Origin: Bacillota bacterium
GTDB taxonomy: Bacteria > Bacillota > Dethiobacteria > SKNC01
DNA length: 5,757 nucleotides
Reading direction: 5' to 3'
NCBI GenBank assembly: GCA_007120745.1
Contig: SKNC01000056.1
Location: 1-5,757, forward strand
How positions within the stretch are numbered: position 1 is the stretch's first letter; every line of letters starts with the position of its first letter. A model generated the notes under the pieces. The model searched no databases. It was given only the letters and a program-made list of their open reading frames with translations, and was not told the origin of the DNA. Positions 1-5,757 of the stretch are shown piece by piece. Made by a program: the position numbers and the translations under genes.

Positions 1-29
1 CCCGGCATGAAACACTTTCTTCACCTGTG
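1..29 (-). other. Out-of-frame continuation of spoIIAA (frameshift remnant, partial at left edge)
   Basis: Read on the minus strand from base 27 to 1, this stretch encodes QVKKVFHAG. SpoIIAA proteins carry a closely similar segment right after the ...VV-x-x-x-S-P stretch (B. subtilis has SPAVKRLFDMSG). The main frame reads GCS and then HR-stop. Adding one base to the CA at 28-29 would restore S-P-Q-V-K-K-V-F-H-A-G. The continuation is open to the window edge. Confidence 0.75.
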
Positions 30-275
30 ACTGCAGCCCAAAACCACAACTTTCCCATCTTTCTTTTTCAGCTGGTTCAGCCGGCCCAAAATAGCACCGA
101 TTCCGGAACTGTCCATAAAAGATAGCCGGCACATATCTATGACTAAATATTTTATATCTCCTGTTTCTACTTTCTGCTGGACCCTGGCCTTGAATATTTT
201 TGCAGTATGATGGTCTAATTCTCCTTCCAAAGAAACCATGAGCATCTCCCCGGAGGTTTTCACTTTAATTTTCAT
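21..275 (-). CDS. spoIIAA: Anti-sigma-F factor antagonist SpoIIAA, apparently frameshifted
   Basis: STAS-domain anti-anti-sigma factor. In the family, unphosphorylated SpoIIAA binds the kinase/anti-sigma factor SpoIIAB in the forespore and releases sigma-F; SpoIIAB inactivates it by phosphorylating one serine. Seen here: the GELDHHTA motif (residues 18-25) and FMDSSGIGAILGR (53-65). The second Ser, S57, matches the phosphorylated Ser58 of Bacillus subtilis. The ATG at 275 is chosen over upstream in-frame codons because GGAGGAG (281-287) sits 5 nt before it and because homologues start here. The frame stops at TGA 21-23 after 84 residues, whereas the family is about 110-117 aa. The C-terminal part continues in another frame at 1-27, so a single base appears to be missing near 28. 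As written, the product would lack its last helices. Either a real lesion or a sequence error is possible. First gene of the spoIIA operon; spoIIAB and sigF would lie left of the window. Confidence 0.9.
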   Translation of the reverse strand: MKIKVKTSGEMLMVSLEGELDHHTAKIFKARVQQKVETGDIKYLVIDMCRLSFMDSSGIGAILGRLNQLKKKDGKVVVLGCSHR

Positions 276-310
276 GATATCTCCTCCAAATACAGTAATC
301 CTATATATGG

Positions 311-340
311 AAATTCTACAGGGCTGCTCCATATCCCTGC
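311..340 (-). promoter_or_regulatory. Sigma-H-type promoter of the spoIIA operon
   Basis: On the minus strand the -35 box GCAGGGATA (332-340) matches the sigma-H consensus RNAGGAWWW at all but one position. The -10 box GTAGAATTT (311-319) fits RNNGAATWW completely. The spacer is 12 nt, within the known 11-12 nt range. Transcription would start near 303-306, giving a leader of about 30 nt that carries the GGAGGAG site at 281-287. In B. subtilis the spoIIA operon is known to be driven by sigma-H, which supports the call. No transcript data were available. Confidence 0.7.
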
Positions 341-368
341 AAAAAAAAATGCCCCGAAGGGCATTTTT
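341..368 (-). terminator. Rho-independent terminator after dacF
   Basis: On the minus strand ATGCCC, a TTCG tetraloop and GGGCAT form a perfect 6-bp stem (349-364), followed by a run of nine T (341-349). Flanking A and T runs could lengthen the stem. It lies 10 bp past the dacF stop codon and ends exactly where the spoIIA -35 box begins, so it should separate dacF transcripts from spoIIAA. The plus-strand copy is also A/T flanked and could act weakly in the other direction. Confidence 0.88.
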
Positions 369-378
369 ATCTAATCCA

Positions 379-1548
379 TTAACGGCCAAACTGAACCCAC
401 TTCAATACAATTCTGTGAAATAGTTGGAAAATGGAGGCCCGTTCTACATCTTTATCAGACAGCAGGTCCTGTCGTGCAGCTTCTTCACCGTTTCCGGTCA
501 CAACAAGTTCACCCAGCTTTTCTCCTTTTTCAATGGGAGCTACCAGGGAATGGGAAATTTTTATTTCTTTCTCAAATTCTATGTCATCGGTCTTCTTTAA
601 AAGAATGCCTACATGCTCAGGCAGTAACAGATTAACTGAGGTTTCCGTTCCCTTCTCCACCTGAACTCTACCCATGAATTCATTCTTTTCAGCAATATGC
701 ACTGTTTTGTAATTAGCAAACGCATAATCTAAAAGCTGCTGTGCCTCAGCAAATCGGCTTTTGCTGTCCGGACCGTTCATAATAATGGCAATAAACCGGG
801 TATTATCCCTTTTGGCCGTAGCTGCCACACAGTGCCCTGCGGGACTGGTATACCCTGTTTTAATACCATCACAGCCCGTATAGTATCGAACCATACGGTT
901 GGTGTTGCTTAGAAACACCCCTTCTTCGCTAATTTTACCTTTCAAAAATTCTTCGTCCATCCAAATAGTAAACCACTCATGTACCTGAGGATACTCCAGC
1001 AGAGCCCGGGACATAAGTAAAATGTCATAGGCAGTGGTATGATGCCCTTCCACATGCAGTCCGCAGGCATTAAGGAAATGGGTATTATCCATTCCCAGTT
1101 CTGCGGCCCTCTGGTTCATCATATCCACAAAACCTTCCAGGGAACCTGCTATATGCTCGGCAATAGCGACGGAGGCGTCGTTTCCGGAACCCACAGCGAT
1201 CCCAATCAACAGGTCTTCCACCGTTACGATGTTCCCGGGGCTTAAAAATATCTGGGATCCCCCCATGGAAGCCGCCCGTTCACTAACCACAACTTCATCA
1301 TCCATGTTTATTTTGCCGCTTTCCAAAGCCTCCATGGAAAGAAGCAGGGTCATAATTTTGGTGATACTGGCGGGATAGACAATTTCATGCATATCTTTTT
1401 CAAAGATTATTTTTCCCGTAGTTGCATCTGCCAAAAGGGCGGATTCTGCCTTTAAATCAAAATCCGCTTCCTGGGCTAAAACCTGGCCGCTTAAAACAGC
1501 TAAAAGCACAATCATCAAAACGACGGATAAATGTTTTCGTTTAATCAT
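379..1548 (-). CDS. dacF: D-alanyl-D-alanine carboxypeptidase DacF (penicillin-binding protein, S11 family)
   Basis: Serine DD-carboxypeptidase that removes the terminal D-Ala from peptidoglycan stem pentapeptides outside the membrane. The 389-aa length is normal for DacF/PBP5-type enzymes. Seen: a signal peptide with KRK and a hydrophobic core at residues 3-20 and likely cleavage after VLA (23-25); the SxxK active site SITK (61-64, nucleophile S61, K64); SGN (121-123); KTG (230-232); then a PBP5-type C-terminal beta domain (about 290-365) and a final amphipathic stretch (about 370-389) suited to membrane anchoring. The ATG at 1548 is preceded by GGGAGGG (1553-1559). It lies upstream of spoIIAA as in Bacillus, where dacF is expressed in the forespore, but a strong terminator separates the two here. 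It sits 124 bp from pdp, so it may have its own promoter; I found no convincing sigma-F or sigma-G boxes. Confidence 0.95.
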   Translation of the reverse strand: MIKRKHLSVVLMIVLLAVLSGQVLAQEADFDLKAESALLADATTGKIIFEKDMHEIVYPASITKIMTLLLSMEALESGKINMDDEVVVSERAASMGGSQIFLSPGNIVTVEDLLIGIAVGSGNDASVAIAEHIAGSLEGFVDMMNQRAAELGMDNTHFLNACGLHVEGHHTTAYDILLMSRALLEYPQVHEWFTIWMDEEFLKGKISEEGVFLSNTNRMVRYYTGCDGIKTGYTSPAGHCVAATAKRDNTRFIAIIMNGPDSKSRFAEAQQLLDYAFANYKTVHIAEKNEFMGRVQVEKGTETSVNLLLPEHVGILLKKTDDIEFEKEIKISHSLVAPIEKGEKLGELVVTGNGEEAARQDLLSDKDVERASIFQLFHRIVLKWVQFGR

Positions 1549-1612
1549 TTTACCCTCCCAAAGCCAAAATTTTACTACATCTCTGTTCCTTTACGTAGTT
1601 ATTTTATCCGTC

Positions 1613-1640
1613 AAAAAACAAAAAAATGCAGTGCCTGCTA
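1613..1640 (-). terminator. Possible weak terminator after pdp
   Basis: On the minus strand GCAG-GCA-CTGC (1628-1638) forms a short 4-bp hairpin followed by a T-rich run (1613-1627, interrupted by one A and one G). It lies about 35 bp past the pdp stop, before dacF. The stem is short, so this is tentative; an upstream AAAACAAA could also pair with TTTGTTTT in the T run to extend it. The rest of the 1549-1672 gap holds only the dacF Shine-Dalgarno site that I can support. Confidence 0.4.
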
Positions 1641-1672
1641 AAATTTGTTTTCTTTCGCTTCAGGAGTTGTTG

Positions 1673-3004
1673 TCAAAGACAACCACGATTACGTTCTGAT
1701 GAGGGGATAAACTCATGAATCAGCGGGGGAGTTGATGGCTTTTCCGGGGAAATGACGACAGCTTCCTTTAATAATTGCAGGGCAGTACTTATTTTCTCCC
1801 CGCTGCTGCTGTGAAGTGAAAATAATAGTTCTCCTTTTTCTACTGTGTCGCCAATTTTTTTAAAGACCTCTACCCCTGCCGCCAGGTCGATCTCATCTTC
1901 TTTCTTTTCTCTGCCGGCACCCAGGGCCATAGCCGCCAGGCCAACTTTTAAAGCATCTATTTCCTGTATAAAACCCCGGGTTTCTGTTTTAACTTCTTCG
2001 ATGAGCTTCGTTAGGGGCAGCAGCTCTACATCTTCTATTTCTCGGGCTGTCCCTCCCTGGTCTTTTACAAAGGAGACGAACTTATTCAACGCCCTTCCGG
2101 AATACAAGACCTCTTTCAGCGTTTCCTCTGCCTGTTCCAGGCTGTCCATTTTCTCTCCCAATACCAGCATAGAGGCACCTAATTTTAAGCAGAGCTCTGT
2201 CAAGTCCGCAGGTCCTTCTCCCCTCAATGTCAAGATGCTTTCCTTTACCTCCAGGGCGTTTCCCACAGCCCTTCCCAGGGGCTGGTTCATATCTGTGATA
2301 AAAGCAGCGGTCTTTAATCCCAACTGTCTGCCAATCTTAACCATGCACTCTGCCAGCTCTCTGGCCTCCGGTAAGGTTTTTATGAAGGCCCCTCCTCCGG
2401 CTTTTACGTCCAGAAGCAGGGCGTCTGCTCCGGAAGCATATTTTTTACTTATGATGGAGCTGGCTATCAGGGGAATGCTGTCCACTGTTGCCGTTACATC
2501 CCGCAGTGCGTATAACTTTTTGTCCGCAGGAACCAGGTTTTCCGTTTGCCCTGTGATGCATAAGTTGTTTTTCCGAACCCGCTGAATAAATTCTTCCCGG
2601 GACAGGTAAATTTTAAAACCTTCCAGAGAGCTGAGCTTATCCACCGTACCCCCGGTGTGCCCCAATCCCCTTCCCGACATTTTCGCCACAGGAATTCCCG
2701 CAGCAGCCACCAGGGGGGCCAAAACCAGTGTAGTTTTATCCCCAACTCCACCGGTGCTGTGTTTGTCCACCTTAATCCCGGGTATTGTAGAAAGGTCTAT
2801 CATTTCTCCCGAATGGGCCATGGCCAGGGTAAAATCGGCAGTTTCTTTCTCCTTCATTCCCTGGAAAAAAACAGCCATTAAAAAAGCGGACATCTGGTAA
2901 TCAGGCATCCGCCCGCTGATGTACTGGTCCAGCAGGTATGTAATCTCTCTTTTATTTAATTGGTCACCGTTACGTTTTTTTAGAATTAACTGGTATGCAT
3001 TCAT
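1673..3004 (-). CDS. pdp: Pyrimidine-nucleoside phosphorylase
   Basis: Cytosolic enzyme that splits uridine, deoxyuridine or thymidine with phosphate into the base and (deoxy)ribose-1-phosphate. The 443-aa length is typical. Layout: a helical N-terminal domain (about 1-65), the phosphate-binding core with KHSTGGVGDK (81-90), the family signature SGRGLGHTGGTVDKL (110-124), pyrimidine-contact residues R168, S183 and K187, and a C-terminal domain from about 345. K81, S83, K108, R168, S183 and K187 fall where Geobacillus-type PyNP has its phosphate and base ligands. One oddity is Ser125 where the signature usually has Glu. Bacterial thymidine phosphorylase (DeoA) is a close relative, but length and clostridial context favour Pdp. 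ATG at 3004 with GGCGGAG (3010-3016) upstream. The start overlaps the deoB stop by one base (TAATG), implying translational coupling. Its product feeds DeoB. Confidence 0.94.
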   Translation of the reverse strand: MNAYQLILKKRNGDQLNKREITYLLDQYISGRMPDYQMSAFLMAVFFQGMKEKETADFTLAMAHSGEMIDLSTIPGIKVDKHSTGGVGDKTTLVLAPLVAAAGIPVAKMSGRGLGHTGGTVDKLSSLEGFKIYLSREEFIQRVRKNNLCITGQTENLVPADKKLYALRDVTATVDSIPLIASSIISKKYASGADALLLDVKAGGGAFIKTLPEARELAECMVKIGRQLGLKTAAFITDMNQPLGRAVGNALEVKESILTLRGEGPADLTELCLKLGASMLVLGEKMDSLEQAEETLKEVLYSGRALNKFVSFVKDQGGTAREIEDVELLPLTKLIEEVKTETRGFIQEIDALKVGLAAMALGAGREKKEDEIDLAAGVEVFKKIGDTVEKGELLFSLHSSSGEKISTALQLLKEAVVISPEKPSTPPLIHEFIPSSERNRGCL

Positions 3005-4188
3005 TATAACTCCGCCTTGTTTAAAACTTCCCGGGCAAAACTGGTTCCATTTTTTATCCCTTCAATATGAAATATCTCCGCTACGGTAGCCGCTACATCG
3101 GCGAAAGTGCCCCTGATTCCCAGATTTATCCCTTTATTAACCTTTTTTCCGTATACCAGTAGAGGCACATACTCCCGAGTATGGTCGGTGCTCTCCATAG
3201 TGGGGTCACATCCGTGATCTGCAGTGATAATCATCATATCCCCGGGCTGTAAGATATCATACAATTTCGGGAGAAAACAGTCAAACTCTTTTAATGCCAG
3301 GTAATAACCGTGGGAATCATTGCGGTGCCCAAAAAGCATATCGAAATCCACCAGGTTGGCAAAAATTAGCCCCGTCGCAGGCTGCTGTAAGACCTTTTTT
3401 ATGGTCTCCATGCCTTCCTTGTTCCCTTTGGTGGGATAGGACTTCGTAACTCCACAGCCGGCAAAAATGTCATAAATTTTCCCTATGGAAATTACCTCTT
3501 GCCCCTGTTCTTTTAGATAATCCAAAAGGGTTTTCTCAAAGGGTTGAAGAGGGTAATCTTTTCGTCCCGGGGTACGGACAAAGCAGCCTGGAGTCCCTGT
3601 AAAAGGGCGGGCAATTACCCTGCCTACAGCATATTTTCCTCTCAGTATCTTCCTGGCAATTTCGCACCACTGATACAGGGTTTCCGCCGGAACAACACCC
3701 ACATGGGCTGCTATTTGAAAGACGCTGTCCGCCGAAGTGTAGACAATGGGAGATCCTGTTTCCAGGTGTTTTACCCCCAACTCTTCAATCACCACAGTCC
3801 CGGAGGCGGCCTTATTCCCTAGAACTTTTTTTCCTATGGCTTTTTCAAAGGGTTCTATGACTTCCCGGGGAAAACCCTGAGAAAACAACGGAAAAGGTTC
3901 GTCCAAAATTAAACCAGCCATTTCCCAATGGCCGGTAATCGTGTCTTTGCCTGCAGACTTTTCTAACATCTTTCCAAAACAGCCCCGGGGATTATCGGCC
4001 GGCTTTATACCCTTAACAGGCACTATGTTCCCCAGCCCCATTTCTGCCAAATTAGGCAGTTCAATTCCTCCTAAAGTCAGGGCAATATTACCCAGGGTAA
4101 AACAGCCTTCATCCCCATAATCACAGGCATCAGGAAGCTCCCCCACTCCCAGCCCGTCCAGCACTATAATTAGAATACGATCAATCAT
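3004..4188 (-). CDS. deoB: Phosphopentomutase DeoB
   Basis: Mn-dependent enzyme of the alkaline phosphatase superfamily that interconverts ribose-1-P or deoxyribose-1-P and the 5-phosphates in nucleoside salvage. Counting from the ATG at 4188 gives 394 aa, the length of B. subtilis Drm. The catalytic Thr in GKDTITGHWE is then T85, as in the Bacillus cereus enzyme. Metal ligands: D11 (LDGLGVG), D283 and H288 (DFDMLFGH), D324 and H325 (TADHG), H336 (DHTRE); the last five sit three residues before the B. cereus positions 286, 291, 327, 328 and 339. A TTG at 4215, overlapping the xerD stop, would add nine residues but has only an AGGG one base upstream. The ATG site is not ideal either (AGGA 2 nt away, AAGGGG 12 nt away). 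It starts 23 bp after xerD and overlaps pdp, so xerD-deoB-pdp look like one operon. Confidence 0.95.
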   Translation of the reverse strand: MIDRILIIVLDGLGVGELPDACDYGDEGCFTLGNIALTLGGIELPNLAEMGLGNIVPVKGIKPADNPRGCFGKMLEKSAGKDTITGHWEMAGLILDEPFPLFSQGFPREVIEPFEKAIGKKVLGNKAASGTVVIEELGVKHLETGSPIVYTSADSVFQIAAHVGVVPAETLYQWCEIARKILRGKYAVGRVIARPFTGTPGCFVRTPGRKDYPLQPFEKTLLDYLKEQGQEVISIGKIYDIFAGCGVTKSYPTKGNKEGMETIKKVLQQPATGLIFANLVDFDMLFGHRNDSHGYYLALKEFDCFLPKLYDILQPGDMMIITADHGCDPTMESTDHTREYVPLLVYGKKVNKGINLGIRGTFADVAATVAEIFHIEGIKNGTSFAREVLNKAEL

Positions 4189-4211
4189 TTTCCTGTAAAG
4201 CCCCTTTTCCC

Positions 4212-5102
4212 TCAAGCCCTGGGATGAGTTTTTTCATATACTCCCCTGAGCTTCTTGCGGGTGATATGGGTATATATTTGAGTAGTAGAAATATCGGCAT
4301 GCCCCAGCATCTCCTGAACGGACCGCAAATCTGCGCCGTTTTCCAAAAGGTGTGTGGCAAAAGAATGACGCAGGGTATGGGGAGTAATTTTTCTTTTTAT
4401 CCTGGCTTGTTCCGCATATTTCTTGATTATCTTCCAGAAACCCTGCCGGGTCAATCGTTTCCCATGATGATTTACAAAGAAAGCCTCTTCACTCTCTGTT
4501 TTCACAAGCTTGGGCCGGGATTTTTCCAGGTAGTAATAAATATTTTTAACAGCAATCTTTCCAAGGGGTACTATTCTTTCCTTATTCCCCTTCCCACTGC
4601 AGCGCAGGTACCCTGATTCAATATTAATGTCCATTTTATTTAGGGATACCAGCTCAGAAACCCTGATTCCTGTGGCATAAATCACTTCCAGCATGGCTTT
4701 ATCCCGAATTCCTGTGACTTCCAACTGGTTGGGCTGGCTCAGCAGCAGGTCTACCTCATTAATTGTTAAAATTTCAGGAAGTTTTTTTTCTTGACGGGGG
4801 GACTCCAGGTCTGAACAGGGATCTTTATTCACCACCTGTTCTTCCATTAAAAAATGATAAAAAGACCTGATGGAAGCCAGATTTCTGGATATGGTAGAGA
4901 CTGCTTTCCCATTACTTTGAAGATGAAGCAGGTAGGAAACGATATCGGTCCTGCAGACCTTTGCGGGATCAATACAGTTATTATTGTTTAAAAAAGAAAA
5001 AAAACTTTTTAAGTCTCTTCCGTATGATTCTAGTGTATTCTTTGCCAGGCCCTTTTCCACTTTTAGAAAGTATATGTACTCCTCAATCCACTTTTCGCCC
5101 AT
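4212..5102 (-). CDS. xerD: Site-specific tyrosine recombinase XerD
   Basis: Tyrosine recombinase that, with a partner such as XerC/CodV, resolves chromosome dimers at dif. The 296-aa length matches XerD (298 aa in E. coli). Residues 1-90 form the SAM-like core-binding domain (KGLAKNTLESYGRDL, 17-31). The catalytic domain from about 108 carries R147 (ATGIRVSEL), K171 (GKGNKER), H242 and R245 (PHTLRHSFATHLL), H268 (LGHADISTTQIYTH) and the nucleophile Y277. All six are present and within one or two positions of E. coli XerD. The ATG at 5102 has AAAGGGG (5110-5116) 7 nt upstream. Called XerD rather than XerC or a phage integrase because of length, sequence and the conserved position upstream of deoB and dacF in sporulating Firmicutes. 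No strong sigma-A promoter is evident in the 125-bp gap upstream. Confidence 0.95.
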   Translation of the reverse strand: MGEKWIEEYIYFLKVEKGLAKNTLESYGRDLKSFFSFLNNNNCIDPAKVCRTDIVSYLLHLQSNGKAVSTISRNLASIRSFYHFLMEEQVVNKDPCSDLESPRQEKKLPEILTINEVDLLLSQPNQLEVTGIRDKAMLEVIYATGIRVSELVSLNKMDINIESGYLRCSGKGNKERIVPLGKIAVKNIYYYLEKSRPKLVKTESEEAFFVNHHGKRLTRQGFWKIIKKYAEQARIKRKITPHTLRHSFATHLLENGADLRSVQEMLGHADISTTQIYTHITRKKLRGVYEKTHPRA

Positions 5103-5175
5103 CAGAAATCCCCTTTATCAAAGCTGATTGCCCTGGTTCCACTTATGGTAATAAACGAATAAATTGGTAAATGTG

Positions 5176-5205
5176 TTTTATTTATTCCACATACGGAAAA
5201 TAAAA
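5176..5205. repeat. AT-rich imperfect inverted repeat upstream of xerD
   Basis: On the plus strand TTTTATT-TA-TTCC, a 6-nt loop ACATAC, and GGAA-AATAAAA can pair as 11 bp with a 2-nt bulge. It lies in the 125-bp gap between the small membrane-protein gene and xerD. There is no clear T run after it on the minus strand, so it is a doubtful terminator; an operator or chance pairing in AT-rich sequence are alternatives. Confidence 0.35.
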
Positions 5206-5227
5206 TCCTTTTAAAGTATAAAAATAA

Positions 5228-5488
5228 TTAAATATTTATGCCCTGTCTATAAAATTTCTGTAGATTAGACCAGAAAACATCCCAAAAAGAAGCAAAACCC
5301 TCTGAAAAGGTTTTTTGGTCAACCTTTCGGGTATCTGTAGGACCATCCAGCTCCAAATCCGGAGAAAATATTTCTTTTACGATGAATACTGCCTTGGGTA
5401 AAATTAAGGTCATTATTAATAATATAACCAAAATTTTAAATAACATAATTAACCTGGGATTAAACCTTACAAAGGAAACCATTTTCAC
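5228..5488 (-). CDS. Small single-pass membrane protein, possibly YqzK-like (DUF4227)
   Basis: Protein of 86 aa with unknown function. Residues 8-18 are basic (R8, R12, K18). A hydrophobic stretch at about 13-37 forms one membrane segment, followed by an acidic/polar middle (SPDLELDGPTD, 42-52) and an aromatic-rich C-terminal helix (WDVFWSNLQKFYRQG). The GTG at 5488 is chosen because a near-perfect Shine-Dalgarno AGGAGGTGA (5495-5503) ends 6 nt upstream; the in-frame ATG six bases later would be further from it. B. subtilis has the small protein YqzK just upstream of xerD with the same plan: N-terminal membrane segment, charged middle, aromatic C-terminus. Family membership is inferred from position and layout; I could not align it. 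It lies 125 bp upstream of xerD in the same direction. The strong ribosome site supports a real gene. Confidence 0.75.
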   Translation of the reverse strand: MKMVSFVRFNPRLIMLFKILVILLIMTLILPKAVFIVKEIFSPDLELDGPTDTRKVDQKTFSEGFASFWDVFWSNLQKFYRQGINI

Positions 5489-5505
5489 CTTGCGTCACCT
5501 CCTGA

Positions 5506-5534
5506 ATTTCATGAAATATAAGTGAATTCTTATA
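5506..5534. repeat. Two adjacent palindromes upstream of the small membrane-protein gene
   Basis: ATTTCATGAAAT (5506-5517) is a perfect 12-bp palindrome. It abuts TATAAG-TGAATT-CTTATA (5517-5534), an inverted repeat with 6-bp arms and a 6-nt spacer. Both lie between the Shine-Dalgarno site (5495-5503) and a candidate promoter (5541-5570), at the place of an operator or mRNA 5' hairpin. The sequence is AT-rich, so chance is a real alternative for the second repeat. Confidence 0.4.
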
Positions 5535-5540
5535 AAATTT

Positions 5541-5570
5541 ATTATGAAAAACCTTGTTTTAGAACCACAA
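5541..5570 (-). promoter_or_regulatory. Candidate sigma-A promoter for the small membrane-protein gene
   Basis: On the minus strand TTGTGG (5565-5570) and CATAAT (5541-5546) are separated by 18 nt. The -10 box has five of six consensus bases; the -35 box has only the TTG part. It lies about 50 bp upstream of the GTG start and just upstream of the palindromes. Such matches are common in AT-rich sequence, so this is tentative. Confidence 0.35.
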
Positions 5571-5623
5571 TTTAGGAGACAACAAAACTCTTCGGTGCAA
5601 TATGAAGATAAGTAATAATTGCT

Positions 5624-5757
5624 TTGAAAATTGTTATAAAAGAAAAGCAGGGAAGCGGGTTCAAATTTTCTAAGAGCGGGAAGGCTGAAGGTGTTTCCAG
5701 GGAGGATTACATATTAATCATTGGAATTATAAAGCTGATAAATACTGGAGTAATGTA
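5624..5757 (+). CDS. Possible 5' end of a divergent gene, partial at right edge
   Basis: An open plus-strand frame follows a TAA at 5609-5611 and stays open to the window edge. The only plausible upstream start in frame is TTG at 5624, with only a weak purine-rich site (GAAGATAAG, 5604-5612) before it. The predicted start is basic and polar (KIVIKEKQGSGFKFSKSGKAE without the first residue is seen at about 2-21 in part), and from about residue 29 it becomes hydrophobic (YILIIGIIKLINTGVM), like a membrane segment. I do not recognise a family. The hydrophobic run argues for coding, but the weak start and short visible length leave this uncertain. Confidence 0.25.
   Translation, partial: MKIVIKEKQGSGFKFSKSGKAEGVSREDYILIIGIIKLINTGVM

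Noticed and set aside
276..389. Longer spoIIAA reading frame starting at 389
   Set aside because: The extension runs through the dacF terminator and the sigma-H promoter and has no family similarity; the ATG at 275 has the strong ribosome site.
1549..1620. Sigma-F or sigma-G promoter for dacF (GGATA, 15 nt, GGAACAGAG on the minus strand)
   Set aside because: The -35-like box fits but the -10-like box misses key bases of both consensus forms, so it is not supported.
1845..2585. Long plus-strand open frame (246 aa) opposite pdp
   Set aside because: It lies wholly antisense to a well-recognised gene, has Ser/Pro-rich low-complexity composition and no recognisable motif, so it is a shadow of pdp codon usage.
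4976..5012. Poly-A/T runs in xerD as a possible frameshift site
   Set aside because: The reading frame is continuous and the protein aligns in length and motifs with XerD, so there is no sign of slippage or error.
5103..5227. Sigma-A promoter for xerD (TTTACC with TACCAT or CCATAA on the minus strand)
   Set aside because: The matches are poor or the spacing is only 15 nt; in AT-rich sequence this is no better than chance.
5655..5675. GGGTTCAAATTTTC, resembling a tRNA T-loop
   Set aside because: The flanking bases do not pair as a T stem, and no anticodon arm or acceptor stem is present nearby.

Overview
The window looks like chromosome from an endospore-forming Firmicute, most likely a clostridial or Peptococcaceae-type organism. 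Evidence: a spoIIA operon start (SpoIIAA) behind a well-formed sigma-H-type promoter, preceded by dacF, deoB and xerD in the order known from Bacillus and Clostridia. Base composition is moderate to AT-leaning, Shine-Dalgarno sites are strong (GGAGG type), and all confident genes lie on the minus strand, so they read from right to left. No mobile element, CRISPR array, tRNA or rRNA was found.

In transcription order (right to left): (1) 5489-5757 is mostly intergenic. It holds palindromes upstream of the first minus-strand gene and an open frame on the plus strand that runs off the right edge, possibly a divergent gene start. (2) 5228-5488 is a small single-pass membrane protein with a GTG start, probably YqzK-like from its position and layout. 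(3) 4212-5102 is xerD, the tyrosine recombinase for chromosome dimer resolution, with all six catalytic residues. (4) 3004-4188 is deoB, phosphopentomutase, with complete metal and phospho-threonine sites. (5) 1673-3004 is pdp, pyrimidine-nucleoside phosphorylase, whose start overlaps the deoB stop by one base. (6) 379-1548 is dacF, a secreted/membrane-anchored D-Ala-D-Ala carboxypeptidase. (7) A UUCG-loop terminator (341-368) abuts a sigma-H-type promoter (311-340). (8) spoIIAA starts at 275 and runs off the left edge, but carries an apparent one-base frameshift near position 28.

How the genes fit together: Pdp releases ribose-1-P or deoxyribose-1-P from pyrimidine nucleosides and DeoB converts these to the 5-phosphates, so the overlapping pair is a nucleoside-salvage unit, probably co-transcribed with xerD. 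DacF and SpoIIAA belong to the sporulation side of this conserved neighbourhood: DacF trims peptidoglycan and SpoIIAA is the anti-anti-sigma factor that frees sigma-F from SpoIIAB. SpoIIAB and sigma-F would be expected just left of the window.

Most of this is a well-known chromosomal neighbourhood, and I do not see a clearly new system. The points most worth a second look are the spoIIAA frameshift, the compact terminator/promoter junction, the small membrane protein, and the palindromes and open frame at the right edge.
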